Positions 1 to 7,565 of a stretch of 64,000 nucleotides of DNA are shown here, in pieces (the first letter of the stretch is position 1; each line of letters starts with the position of its first letter). A program made the position numbers and the translations under genes. Under the pieces are notes generated by a model. It was not told the DNA's origin and did no database searches. It worked only from the letters and a program-made list of their open reading frames with translations. Source of the stretch: Lentzea sp. NBRC 102530 (GTDB lineage Bacteria; Actinomycetota; Actinomycetes; Mycobacteriales; Pseudonocardiaceae); NCBI RefSeq assembly GCF_030269365.1, contig NZ_BSTF01000026.1:1-64000 (forward strand), given 5' to 3'.

Positions 1-1
1 C

Positions 2-103
2 GCCCGCATCGCCCAACGCCTGCTCGCCCTAACCGCAGCCATCTGGCACAACCGCGCCACCGGCCAGCCCATCACCCGATCACTGATCGCCTACGACCAC
101 TGA
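2..103 (+). CDS. IS982-like transposase, C-terminal end (cut by window start)
   Basis: The first 33 codons read through to a TGA. They include an Ile-Trp-His-Asn segment followed by a Pro-Ile-Thr-Arg-Ser-Leu tail, which resembles the extreme C-terminus of IS982-family DDE transposases. Only this tail is in the window, so intactness cannot be judged. The bases just after the stop (104-120) probably contain the right end of the element, but without the left end no terminal inverted repeat can be defined. The family assignment is from memory of such C-termini. Confidence 0.55.
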   Translation, partial: ARIAQRLLALTAAIWHNRATGQPITRSLIAYDH

Positions 104-122
104 TCAGTTAGGACTTACTCGT

Positions 123-989
123 CTAGGCGCGAGGCCCCCGTCCCTGCGACCGGGTCTCCTCCCGGACGGCGTTGATGACCTCCGCGTCCCACCGGTGCGT
201 GCGGATCAGCCGGTACCGCTCCGCCGCCACCCACATGTAGGCCTCGGTCTCGGTGCGGTCGCCGATCATGTCCGCCTGCCGGAGCATCGCGACCACCGGC
301 TGGTACTCGTCGGCGTACCAGCGGCGTGCCACCTCGGCGCGGTCCAGGAACGCGCCGGTGTCCTGCATCAGGCGGAAGCCCCACGCTTCCACGTGCTCGC
401 CGAGCTGGGCGTAGTGCCACGGGTCGGACAGGACCACGGCTGCCCTGGCTTCGCCGGTCAGCGGGACTCGGTCCAGGAACAGGCGGCGGTAGTCCTTCAC
501 GATCAGGTCGCCCCGGTAGCGGATGCCGGAGGAGTTGAGGCGGGTGATGACCTGGGTGACGTAGGCGTCGATCACCTCCAGGCCGAGGGCGTGGGCGACC
601 GAGACGCGGTGGTGGCCGTCGATGATGAAGTGGAGTTCGCCGACGCGGTAGACCTCGATCGGGGGGACCGGCTCGCCTCGGCGGGCGGCTTGGGCCAGGC
701 GTTGCCAGCGTTCGCGGACTCTGCCCGAGGTCGGGCGGAAGCGGCGGTCGAAGTCCCTGGTGCGGTCCACGCTGCCGACGATGGAGTCGAGGCGGATGGA
801 CTGCAGGCCCAGGCGCTTCTCGGAGGCCATGCCGAGGGCCTCCACCACCTCGTGGAACGGCAGCATGATGTTGACGTCGTCCGGTTCGCGCCGCAGCCAG
901 GTCGCCAGGCGGGACATCACCTGGCTGCGGCGGGCTCGCAGGAAGTCGCTCTCGGCGTCGGCGGCGGGGAAGCCCGTGTCGCGTCTCAT
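123..989 (-). CDS. ParB N-terminal-like nuclease-fold protein
   Basis: This 288-residue protein carries the ParB/Srx-like core: a P-P-I-E-V-Y strand followed by I-I-D-G-H-H-R-V-S-V-A, the conserved nucleotide-binding/nuclease-fold signature, near residues 165-185. No helix-turn-helix partition module follows as in true ParB, so a chromosome-segregation role is not implied. The start ATG at 989 overlaps the TGA of the upstream metallophosphoesterase by four bases (ATGA), so the two are translationally coupled. Much longer upstream reading in this frame is only the shadow of that partner. Substrate and role are unknown; the partner suggests nucleotide or nucleic-acid phosphate chemistry. Confidence 0.75.
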   Translation of the reverse strand: MRRDTGFPAADAESDFLRARRSQVMSRLATWLRREPDDVNIMLPFHEVVEALGMASEKRLGLQSIRLDSIVGSVDRTRDFDRRFRPTSGRVRERWQRLAQAARRGEPVPPIEVYRVGELHFIIDGHHRVSVAHALGLEVIDAYVTQVITRLNSSGIRYRGDLIVKDYRRLFLDRVPLTGEARAAVVLSDPWHYAQLGEHVEAWGFRLMQDTGAFLDRAEVARRWYADEYQPVVAMLRQADMIGDRTETEAYMWVAAERYRLIRTHRWDAEVINAVREETRSQGRGPRA

Positions 990-1639
990 CGCCCTACCTC
1001 CAGCACCTTCAGGGGGACCACGTTCACCACGCGTGTCGAGCCCACGAGACGGTCCGGGCGCGCGTGGCCGTGCGGGTGGATGTGGCCGTGCAGCATGAGT
1101 GACGGTGCCAAGCGCTCGACCAGGGGGTGGAAGCACGCGAAGCCCCGGTGCGGCGCGTCGGGTTCGTCGCCGCAGTCGAGCGGCGGCGAGTGGGTCAGCA
1201 GCACGTCCACGCCACGTCCGTCCCGCAGCTTGCGCCACGCCGCCAGGCGGGTCACCCGGCGCGCTCGGCGGGCCTGCTGCCGTTCCGTCCACTGGTTCGG
1301 GCCCTTGTTGTAGCGGATCGAACCACCGAGGCCCGCTATGCGCAGCCCGGCCACGTCGATCACGCGTTCGTCCGCGTTCACCGCACCGGTTGGACCTGGC
1401 CAGCGGACCGGCACGCCCGCCTTGGTCCAGAGGCCGCGCACGTTCGCGTAGCCGGAGAGGTCGGCGTCGTGGTTGCCGGGGACGAACACCAGCGGCTTGT
1501 CGAGCGCGTTGGCCAGGTGTTCCAGGTACTCGAACGGCAGGTCGCCCGCCGCGAGGACCAGGTCCACGTCGTAGCCGTGCACCTGGTCGGTCCACAGCGT
1601 CTCGACGACCTCGTCCGCGACCACCAGCACTCGCACCAT
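986..1639 (-). CDS. Metallophosphoesterase lacking the usual first DxH
   Basis: This 217-residue calcineurin-like phosphoesterase has recognisable metal-site motifs in order: G-D-L-P (motif II), G-N-H-D (motif III), T-H-S-P-P (motif IV) and G-H-I-H (motif V). The first motif, normally D-x-H, reads A-D-E-V, so the histidine of metal site 1 is absent. ATG at 1639 is preferred to the TTG one codon upstream. It is the first gene of a two-gene operon with the ParB-fold protein and diverges from a DUF2332 gene 29 bp away. It is probably a cytosolic phosphoesterase of unknown substrate; altered metal use is an inference. Confidence 0.85.
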   Translation of the reverse strand: MVRVLVVADEVVETLWTDQVHGYDVDLVLAAGDLPFEYLEHLANALDKPLVFVPGNHDADLSGYANVRGLWTKAGVPVRWPGPTGAVNADERVIDVAGLRIAGLGGSIRYNKGPNQWTERQQARRARRVTRLAAWRKLRDGRGVDVLLTHSPPLDCGDEPDAPHRGFACFHPLVERLAPSLMLHGHIHPHGHARPDRLVGSTRVVNVVPLKVLEVGR

Positions 1640-1668
1640 CAAGCCAGCCTAATCAGGTCCTTCACCAC

Positions 1669-2787
1669 ATGACGGGAACGAGCGCTGCCGTTAGCGTGAG
1701 CAGCGTGCTTGCCGAGCTGTTCGCCGCAGCCGCCCGCGGCTGCCGCGACCGCAGTCCGCTGACCCAGCGACTCCTCACCGACGCGGCCTACGACCTCGGC
1801 AGAGGTGGCGTCACGGCCAGGATCATGGCGGGCTCCGAACGCGACCGGGAAGGCACCGTGCCCGGGCTGCGGTTCGCGGGCGCCGTCCACCGGCTCGTGC
1901 TCGAAGGCCGCGCGCCGGCCCTCGCGAAGCACTACCCGTCGGTCGGGGGCAGCCCGCACCTGCCGACGCTCTGGGAGGACGCGCTGCCCGCGCTCACCCA
2001 GCACGCCGACCTGCTGCGGCACCGCGTCCAGGCCACGGTCGTGCAGACCAACGAACCCGGCCGCAGCGCGCCGCTCTACGGCGGGTTGCTGGTCGCCGCC
2101 CAGGAGGCCGCGAAGGCCGCCGGACGGCAGGTGCCGTTCTGCGTGCGGTTGCTGGAGGTCGGCGCGAGCGGTGGCCTCAACCTGCGTCCGCACCACGTCG
2201 GCTACCAGCTTCCGGACCGGGTGCTCGGCGACCCGGACAGCCTGCTGGTGCTGAACCCGGAGTGGACGGGCACGCCGCCGGCCGACCTGGACCACACGCT
2301 GCGCGTCGTCGGACGGGCGGGCTGCGACCTCACCCCGGTCGATGTGTCCACAGAGGACGGACGGCTGCACCTCAGCTCGTTCGTCTGGGCGGACCAGCTC
2401 GATCGGTGGAACCGCCTCAGGGACGCTCTCGACCTCGCCGCCACCGACCCCGTGAAGGTCGAACGGTCGGCGGGACCCGAGTGGCTCGCGAAACAGCTGG
2501 CCCGCGCCGAACGCGACGTGCTCACCGTCGTGTGGCACTCCGTGGTGTGGCAGTACGTCTCGCCCGCGGACCGCGCGATGGGCAGGGCCGTGCTCGCGGA
2601 CGCCGCCGCGAAGGCGACCCCCACGACACCGTTGGCACTGCTGGTCTTCGAGCCGCGCCGGGCGGCGGACGACGACTACCGGTTCGAACTGCTGCTGCGC
2701 CTCTGGCCCGCGGGGATCTCGCTCAACCTCGGCCGCGGGGCAGGCCACGGCACGCCGTTCACCTGGGACGTCACCCCCTGGGAGTGA
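1669..2787 (+). CDS. DUF2332 family protein (copy 1)
   Basis: This 372-residue protein has the DUF2332 hallmarks: H-Y-P-S-V-G-G near the N-terminus, Q-T-N-E-P-G-R followed by a small-residue helix, L-L-E-V-G-A-S-G-G-L-N-L (resembling a methyltransferase-like glycine loop), F-V-W-A-D-Q and a W-H-S-V-V-W-Q-Y segment. The function of the family is unknown to me. The ATG at 1669 was chosen; a GTG about 27 bases further in is an alternative. A second DUF2332 gene lies at 5164-6159. The 3' end overlaps the convergent membrane-protein gene by 17 bases. Confidence 0.85.
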   Translation: MTGTSAAVSVSSVLAELFAAAARGCRDRSPLTQRLLTDAAYDLGRGGVTARIMAGSERDREGTVPGLRFAGAVHRLVLEGRAPALAKHYPSVGGSPHLPTLWEDALPALTQHADLLRHRVQATVVQTNEPGRSAPLYGGLLVAAQEAAKAAGRQVPFCVRLLEVGASGGLNLRPHHVGYQLPDRVLGDPDSLLVLNPEWTGTPPADLDHTLRVVGRAGCDLTPVDVSTEDGRLHLSSFVWADQLDRWNRLRDALDLAATDPVKVERSAGPEWLAKQLARAERDVLTVVWHSVVWQYVSPADRAMGRAVLADAAAKATPTTPLALLVFEPRRAADDDYRFELLLRLWPAGISLNLGRGAGHGTPFTWDVTPWE

Positions 2788-3148
2788 CCACCGGGTTGAT
2801 CACGTACCGGCCGTCCTGGAACTCCACGGGCAACCGGAACTCCGCGCGCGTGCCGTCGTGCGTGTACTCGACGACGACGGCACCGTCACGGTACGAGCCG
2901 CGCTCCACCTGAGCGGACTGGAACTGGTCGGTGGTCGACTGCGCCACGTCCTCGCCGCCGATCGCGAGCAACGGCTGCAACTTGTGGAAGTCGTGTGCCC
3001 GCAACGCGTTCGTCACCTCGGAGGCGAGCTCGTCCGGTGACGCGGAGCCCGGTTCCGGCCAGACCGCGATGGAGACGAACACCATCGCGATCCAGGCGAC
3101 GGGCAGCGCCAGCAACCAGAACCTGATGTTCCTCAGCCGCGCGAGCAC
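2771..3148 (-). CDS. Membrane-anchored protein with N-terminal transmembrane helix
   Basis: This 125-residue protein begins with N-I-R-F-W followed by a hydrophobic helix at about residues 9-30, then an extracytoplasmic domain of about 90 residues with a predicted alpha+beta pattern (V-V-V-E-Y-T, F-R-L-P-V-E-F, G-R-Y-V-I). No named family is recognised; the domain resembles small DUF4878/lumazine-like membrane-anchored folds. The GTG at 3148 lies one base after the stop of the upstream 31-codon gene, so the two are translationally coupled. The 3' end overlaps the convergent DUF2332 gene. Confidence 0.7.
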   Translation of the reverse strand: MLARLRNIRFWLLALPVAWIAMVFVSIAVWPEPGSASPDELASEVTNALRAHDFHKLQPLLAIGGEDVAQSTTDQFQSAQVERGSYRDGAVVVEYTHDGTRAEFRLPVEFQDGRYVINPVVTPRG

Positions 3149-3149
3149 G

Positions 3150-3245
3150 TCAGGGGGTTCCGCTGATCAGCACGAACACGGTGGTGATCCAGCAGAGCAG
3201 GAACGCGAGGATCCAGAAGCGGATGTTGGTGAGGATTCTGGTCAT
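3150..3245 (-). CDS. 31-residue single-pass membrane microprotein
   Basis: An ATG at 3245, preceded by AGAGG at a good distance, opens a 31-codon frame consisting almost entirely of one transmembrane helix (residues 9-28, rich in Ile/Leu/Phe/Trp). Its N-terminal half, T-N-I-R-F-W-I-L-A-F, closely matches the start of the next gene (R-N-I-R-F-W-L-L-A-L), and both continue with W-I-x-x-V-F-V-x-I. Its stop is one base from the GTG of that gene. It looks like a duplicated anchor segment kept as a separate peptide. It is too short for most gene callers. Confidence 0.6.
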   Translation of the reverse strand: MTRILTNIRFWILAFLLCWITTVFVLISGTP

Positions 3246-3287
3246 GACAAACCTCTTCTACAACGAGCAAAGCGGGCGAAACCGGGA

Positions 3288-4367
3288 CTAAAGCCAGCGA
3301 TTTCGGCGCAGTATTCGGTAGAGCGTGAGGCAGGCGACCAGGATCAGACTGAGGATCAGCGGGTAGCCGAACCTCCACTTGAGCTCCGGCATGAACTCGA
3401 AGTTCATGCCGTACACGCCGACGACCATGGTGGGCACGGAGATGATCGCGACCCACGAGGTGATCTTGCGCATGTCGGTGTTCTGCTGGAGCGTGATCTT
3501 CGCGAGCGTCGCGTCGACCAGCGTCGTCAGCAGTTCGTCGAACGCGGTGACGCGCTCGGAGACCTCGGTGAGGTGGTCGTCGACGTCGCGGAAGAACGCG
3601 CGCACCTGCTCGGGGATGAGCGGCGTGTAGCCCTCGGCCAAGCGGCGCAACGGGTTCGCGAGCGGCATGACCGCGCGGCGCAGTTCCACGACCTCACGCT
3701 TGAACATGTAGATCTGCTCGGCGCTCACCTCGGTGCGCGGCGCGAAGACCCGTTCCTCCATGCGGTCGATGTCGTCCTCGATGTGGTCGGTGACCTCGAG
3801 GTAGTTGTCGACGACCTGGTCGGCGATCGCGTGCATCACCGCGGCCGGGCCGATCTCCAGGCGCTCCTCGTCGGCCTCCAGCACGTGCCGCAGCTTGGAG
3901 AGCCCGGAGTGGTTGCCGTGCCGCACGGTGATGACGAAGTCCTTGCCCAGGAACACCATGATCTCGCCGGACTCGACGATCTCGTTGGCGGTGTCGGGGT
4001 GTTCGTTCGTCACGTAGCGCACGGTCTTGAACACCATGAAGAGCGTGTTGTCGTAGCGCTCCAGCTTCGGGCGCTGGTGCGCGTGCACCGCGTCCTCGAC
4101 CGCGAGCTCGTGCAGCCCGAACGTCTCGGCGATGCCCTCGATCTGCTCCGCGTCCGGCTCGTGCAGGCCGATCCAGACGAACCCGTCCTTGCGCTTGCGC
4201 ACCTCTTTGACGGCGTCGGTGTGCGTCCAGCGGCCGGGCAAACGCTTGCCGTCCACGTACACCGCGCAGTCGACCACGTACGCCGACAACGGCACGGGCA
4301 CGTGCGGGACTTGTCCCACAGGGCCGCGCTGGTTCCCGCGTCCGCGGATCGAGGGCAGGCTGGGCAT
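3288..4367 (-). CDS. corA: CorA-family Mg2+/Co2+ channel
   Basis: This 359-residue CorA has a long cytoplasmic alpha/beta plus helical funnel domain, the signature Y-G-M-N-F at about residue 319 closing TM1, the M-P-E-L loop and a second TM helix followed by a basic Arg-rich tail. It would assemble as a homopentamer in the plasma membrane. The ATG at 4367 is favoured because GGAGGA lies seven bases upstream, although the frame is open to 4388. The roughly 150-base leader contains a 19-codon ORF with its own strong Shine-Dalgarno and two hairpins, suggesting Mg2+- or translation-dependent control. Confidence 0.95.
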   Translation of the reverse strand: MPSLPSIRGRGNQRGPVGQVPHVPVPLSAYVVDCAVYVDGKRLPGRWTHTDAVKEVRKRKDGFVWIGLHEPDAEQIEGIAETFGLHELAVEDAVHAHQRPKLERYDNTLFMVFKTVRYVTNEHPDTANEIVESGEIMVFLGKDFVITVRHGNHSGLSKLRHVLEADEERLEIGPAAVMHAIADQVVDNYLEVTDHIEDDIDRMEERVFAPRTEVSAEQIYMFKREVVELRRAVMPLANPLRRLAEGYTPLIPEQVRAFFRDVDDHLTEVSERVTAFDELLTTLVDATLAKITLQQNTDMRKITSWVAIISVPTMVVGVYGMNFEFMPELKWRFGYPLILSLILVACLTLYRILRRNRWL

Positions 4368-4401
4368 GGTGAGTTCCTCCAGGTACACACGCCGACGTGA
4401 A

Positions 4402-4413
4402 GTGCGAAAGCAC
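4402..4413 (-). promoter_or_regulatory. Hairpin in corA leader
   Basis: GTGC-TTTC-GCAC on the transcribed strand forms a short stem between the leader ORF and the corA ribosome-binding site. A second small stem (GATCC/GGATC around 4447-4462) immediately follows the leader ORF stop. Both could take part in attenuation of corA; no U-tract follows either one. Confidence 0.35.
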
Positions 4414-4461
4414 GACGGGCGTCCTGACCGGGTGGAACGGCGGAACGATCCAGAAAGGGAT

Positions 4462-4521
4462 CTAGAGAGCCACCTCGGAGAGGACGCGCCTGGTACTGGC
4501 AGGGTGGGGGTCCTTGCTCAT
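4462..4521 (-). CDS. Leader peptide ORF upstream of corA
   Basis: On the minus strand GAGGAGGTGAGG sits eight bases before ATG 4521, which opens a 19-codon frame (M-S-K-D-P-H-P-A-S-T-R-R-V-L-S-E-V-A-L) ending in TAG. It has one of the strongest ribosome-binding sites in the window. It lies about 95 bases before corA and contains Asp-Pro and Pro codons, as seen in Mg2+-responsive leader peptides such as mgtL. The G-G-T-G-A-G-G core also resembles the start of M-box riboswitches. A regulatory leader is inferred; the peptide itself is directly visible. Confidence 0.5.
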   Translation of the reverse strand: MSKDPHPASTRRVLSEVAL

Positions 4522-4658
4522 TTAGGGGTCCTCACCTCCTCGGGGCGAAGTCACTGGTGGTGGAAATCCTCACACACCGGTTGCCGAGGGTACTCCCTCC
4601 GCGTAAAGACTGTCTCCCCACCTGTGGCAGATCTCGATCACACGTAGTTGGAGGCGCG

Positions 4659-5162
4659 GTGCAGTTCGGTCGGTACTACGAGGAGTTCGAGGTCGGAGCG
4701 GTCTACAAGCACTGGCCCGGCAAGACGGTGACGGAGTACGACGATCACCTGTTCTGCCTGCTCACGATGAATCACCACCCGCTCCACATGGACGTGAACT
4801 ACGCGGAGAACACGACGGACTTCGGCAAGAACGTCGTCGTCGGCAACTACATCTACTCGTTGCTGCTGGGCATGTCCGTGCCCGACGTCTCCGGCAAGGC
4901 GATCGCCAACCTGGAGATCGAGTCGCTGCGGCACGTGAAGCCCACGTTCCACGGTGACACGATCTACGGTGAGACCGAGGTGCTCGACAAGACGCCGTCC
5001 AAGTCGAAGGACGACAGGGGCGTCGTCTACGTGGAGACTCGCGGCTACAAGCAGGACGGCACGGTCGTGTGCATCTTCAGGCGCAAGGTCATGGTGCCGA
5101 AGCAGTCCTACGGCGAGGCCCGCGGTGGCGAGCAGCCTGGACGCCCTGAACCCAAGGAGTGA
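4659..5162 (+). CDS. MaoC-like dehydratase (hot-dog fold)
   Basis: This 167-residue MaoC-family protein acts on acyl-CoA or acyl-thioester substrates. The hydratase-2 motif reads T-M-N-H-H-P-L-H, with the usual catalytic Asp position as Asn and the His retained. This pattern occurs in the actinobacterial branch related to mesaconyl-CoA/citramalate-type hydratases. Later F-H-G-D-T-I-Y-G-E-T-E-V is the second conserved strand pair. GTG 4659 is preceded by GGAGG. It is followed after one base by the second DUF2332 gene, so the two form an operon. Substrate is not predicted. Confidence 0.88.
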   Translation: MQFGRYYEEFEVGAVYKHWPGKTVTEYDDHLFCLLTMNHHPLHMDVNYAENTTDFGKNVVVGNYIYSLLLGMSVPDVSGKAIANLEIESLRHVKPTFHGDTIYGETEVLDKTPSKSKDDRGVVYVETRGYKQDGTVVCIFRRKVMVPKQSYGEARGGEQPGRPEPKE

Positions 5163-5163
5163 A

Positions 5164-6159
5164 GTGACTTCTCTGGACCTGGCACAGCAGCGACTCAGAG
5201 CGTTCGCGGAGGAGGCTTCGGCCACCTCGCCGCTCTACGAGCACCTGGCGTCGCGTGCTGCCGCCGATCCGGAGGTCGCCGGCCTGCTGACCGCCGCCGG
5301 TGAGGAGAACGCCTCGGGCGAACTCCTGCTGGCGGCGGCGCACCGGCTCGTGCAGGCCGAGCCGTTCCACCAGCTCTCGAACTACTACCCGTCGCTCGGC
5401 GGCACCTATGGCGCGGACGAGAGCACCTGGCCGTTGTTCCGGGACTTCCTGCTGGAACGTGCCGAACGCGTCCGCGCGCTCGTGAGCACCCAGGTCGTGC
5501 AGTCGAACGAGGTGCGGCGCGCGGCCCTGCTCTACCCGGCCGTCGCGGCGGCGGCGAAGCAGGCCGGCGGGCCGATCGGGCTCGTGGAGGTCGCGACGAC
5601 CGCGGGCCTGCTGCTCGGGCTCGACCAGTACTCGTACCGCTACCAGACCGCGGAGGCGGGCCAGGTCGTCGCCGGCCCCGCCAAGGCCGCGCTGGGCCTG
5701 CACTGCGCGCTGGAGCTCGCACCGGGCGCGGCGCTGCCGAAACTGCCCAAGACGGTGAAGGTGGCCGCGAAGGCGGGCATCGGGGTGGCACCGGCCGACC
5801 TGGCCGACGAGGACGCCTACGCGTGGCTGGAGGCGTGCGTGTGGGCCGACCAGCCGGAGCGGCTGCGGCTGTTCGGGGTGGCGGCCGGGGTGCTGCGCAA
5901 GAACCCGCCGCGCCTCGTGGCCGGCGACCCGGTCGCGGACCTCGCGAAGGCCGTCGAGCCGATCGACGTTCCGCTGGTCTTCCTCTCCAGCGGCTCGGGA
6001 CTGGACCTCACACCCGCTTTGTCCGCATTGGGGAAGGATGTCTGGTGGGCCGCGCACGAGGACGGTGAGCTGCGCCTCATCCGCGTCGGTGAGTCAGGCG
6101 TGCAAGTGACCACTCTGGCCACCACCGAGGCCCACGGGCAACGTCTCGTTTGGCGTTGA
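5164..6159 (+). CDS. DUF2332 family protein (copy 2, divergent)
   Basis: This 331-residue DUF2332 protein shares with copy 1 the S-N-Y-Y-P-S-L-G-G and V-V-Q-S-N-E-V-R-R motifs and the C-V-W-A-D-Q segment. Its glycine loop is changed to A-T-T-A-G-L-L-L-G-L and the C-terminal half is shorter. GTG 5164 lies one base after the MaoC stop, with AAGGAG as ribosome-binding site, so it is coupled to the dehydratase. Loss of the glycine loop suggests functional divergence from the copy at 1669-2787. Confidence 0.83.
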   Translation: MTSLDLAQQRLRAFAEEASATSPLYEHLASRAAADPEVAGLLTAAGEENASGELLLAAAHRLVQAEPFHQLSNYYPSLGGTYGADESTWPLFRDFLLERAERVRALVSTQVVQSNEVRRAALLYPAVAAAAKQAGGPIGLVEVATTAGLLLGLDQYSYRYQTAEAGQVVAGPAKAALGLHCALELAPGAALPKLPKTVKVAAKAGIGVAPADLADEDAYAWLEACVWADQPERLRLFGVAAGVLRKNPPRLVAGDPVADLAKAVEPIDVPLVFLSSGSGLDLTPALSALGKDVWWAAHEDGELRLIRVGESGVQVTTLATTEAHGQRLVWR

Positions 6160-6186
6160 ACGTTTCCCCGATCGCGTGAACCCTGA

Positions 6187-6606
6187 TCAGGCCCTGGGCA
6201 GGCAGTTCCACTCGGAGAGCGCTTCCACGAGCCCTTCGGTGGTCGGAAGTGTGTCCAAGGTCGCACTGTCGACCCAAGCGACATCCGATGCGTCGTCGCC
6301 CGCTCGGAGCACACCCGACGTGACCTGGCATTCGTAGTCGAAGATCGCGTAAACCCCGTTCGGGGCCGGTCGCTCAACGGAGCCGACCAGGCGACTGACG
6401 GTGACGGAGAGTCCCGTCTCCTCCAGCAGTTCCCTAGTCACGGCCGCCTCATCCGTCTCATCAGGCTCCACGCGCCCGCCTGGTATCGACCACATGCCCT
6501 CACCAGGCGGGTTGGCGCGTCGCACGAGCAGGAGTCGCCCAAAAGAGTCATGAACGATGGCTCCGACGCAACGGATCGTGCGCTTGCTGCTGGCGTTCAC
6601 GATCAC
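6187..6606 (-). CDS. Nudix hydrolase
   Basis: This 139-residue protein has a complete Nudix box: GG-x5-E-x7-R-E-L-x-E-E-x-G-L with R-E-L-L-E-E-T-G as its core, around residues 44-66. It should cleave nucleoside diphosphate-linked compounds using Mg2+. The preceding M-W-S-I-P-G-G segment is typical of ADP-ribose/8-oxo-dGTP-type members. It converges on the DUF2332 gene and diverges from the small membrane-protein gene; no operon partner is seen. Substrate cannot be read from the sequence. Confidence 0.92.
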   Translation of the reverse strand: MIVNASSKRTIRCVGAIVHDSFGRLLLVRRANPPGEGMWSIPGGRVEPDETDEAAVTRELLEETGLSVTVSRLVGSVERPAPNGVYAIFDYECQVTSGVLRAGDDASDVAWVDSATLDTLPTTEGLVEALSEWNCLPRA

Positions 6607-6740
6607 GAAGCGTAGTCACACTGGAATGGCGGTGCTGTCCGCTACCCCGGCTGCGGTACAAATCTCCCAAGGTGCTGAATCGTGCTGTACAACGGTCACG
6701 AACGGCGCCAAACGGGTGCGACGCGGACGGGGTGGACACC

Positions 6741-6899
6741 GTGAACTTGAAGAAGATTCTCACTTTCGCTGGAATCGCCTTGCTGCTGTTCTTCTTGATC
6801 GCGGAGCCCCAGCAGGCGGCCCAACTCGTGCAGAACATCCTCAACTCGCTGCGCACCGCGGCCGAGGCTCTGATCACGTTTGTGCGTTCCGTCTTCTAG
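6741..6899 (+). CDS. Small one-helix membrane protein upstream of PH-domain gene
   Basis: This protein of about 52 residues starts N-L-K-K-I-L and has one strongly hydrophobic helix (F-A-G-I-A-L-L-L-F-F-L-I), then an amphipathic A-A-Q-L-V-Q-N-I-L tail. GTG 6741 is preferred because a G/T-rich GGTGG lies five bases upstream; GTG 6732 is an alternative, and the frame opens at 6672. It precedes the PH-domain membrane gene by 65 bp and is probably co-transcribed. No functional family is recognised. Confidence 0.65.
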   Translation: MNLKKILTFAGIALLLFFLIAEPQQAAQLVQNILNSLRTAAEALITFVRSVF

Positions 6900-6964
6900 T
6901 CTGGTACCAGCCACCCGCGCGGTGGCCTGGAGCAGGTCTTGGTACCAGGAAGGGCTGGTAGCGC

Positions 6965-7525
6965 ATGTTCGCACCTCGTGATCCGGACGACTACCTGCTG
7001 TCGAGCGAGCGTCGGGTCATCCGGGTGCGCAGGCACTGGTCCTACCTGATCTGGGACGTCCTGGAGGCGGCGGCGCTGCTCGCCGGCTTCATGATGATCT
7101 CGTACCTGCTCCCGGCTGACGCTGGCGTGATCCAGAACGTGCTGTGGTACGGGGCGCTGCTCGTGTTGCTGCGCCTCTCGTACTTCATCATCGAGTGGTG
7201 GGTGGAGCGCATCGTCGTCACCGACAAGCGCTTCATGCTGACCTCGGGCGTCTTCGAGACCAAGGTCGCGATGATGCCCATCAGCAAGGTCACCGACCTC
7301 ACCTACGAGCGCACGGTGGGCGGGCGCATGCTCGGTTACGGCACGCTCATCGTGGAGTCCGCAGGTCAGATCCAGGCGCTGAACCGCCTGGAGTTCCTGC
7401 CGGACCCCGAAGAGGTCTACGACGCCATCTCGGAGCTGACCTTCGGCGACAAGAAGGCCCAGGCCGAGCGCTTCTCGATGATCAAGGCCCAGCGCGCCGC
7501 GCGCGGCAAGAAGATGGTCCCGTAA
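6965..7525 (+). CDS. PH-domain (bPH2/YdbT-like) membrane protein
   Basis: This 186-residue protein has two TM helices (residues about 30-52 and 58-78) followed by a bacterial PH domain with the signature V-T-D-K-R-F-M-L-T-S-G-V-F. The C-terminal helix is charged (F-G-D-K-K-A-Q-A-E-R-F). The family is membrane-associated and its ligand unknown. ATG 6965 follows a GGAAGGG-like ribosome-binding site. It is probably in one unit with the preceding small membrane protein. The downstream PHP gene starts within a hairpin 36 bp away. Confidence 0.9.
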   Translation: MFAPRDPDDYLLSSERRVIRVRRHWSYLIWDVLEAAALLAGFMMISYLLPADAGVIQNVLWYGALLVLLRLSYFIIEWWVERIVVTDKRFMLTSGVFETKVAMMPISKVTDLTYERTVGGRMLGYGTLIVESAGQIQALNRLEFLPDPEEVYDAISELTFGDKKAQAERFSMIKAQRAARGKKMVP

Positions 7526-7538
7526 CACGGGTCGTTCA

Positions 7539-7565
7539 CCACGTCGTCCACACTGGACGACGTGG
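7539..7565 (+). promoter_or_regulatory. Perfect 12-bp hairpin embedding the PHP start codon
   Basis: CCACGTCGTCCA and its exact complement TGGACGACGTGG are separated by three bases. The 3' arm contains the GTG start codon (7562-7564) of the PHP gene. No U-tract follows, so a simple terminator for the PH-domain gene is less likely than a structure hiding the start codon, or a dyad operator. Confidence 0.5.
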
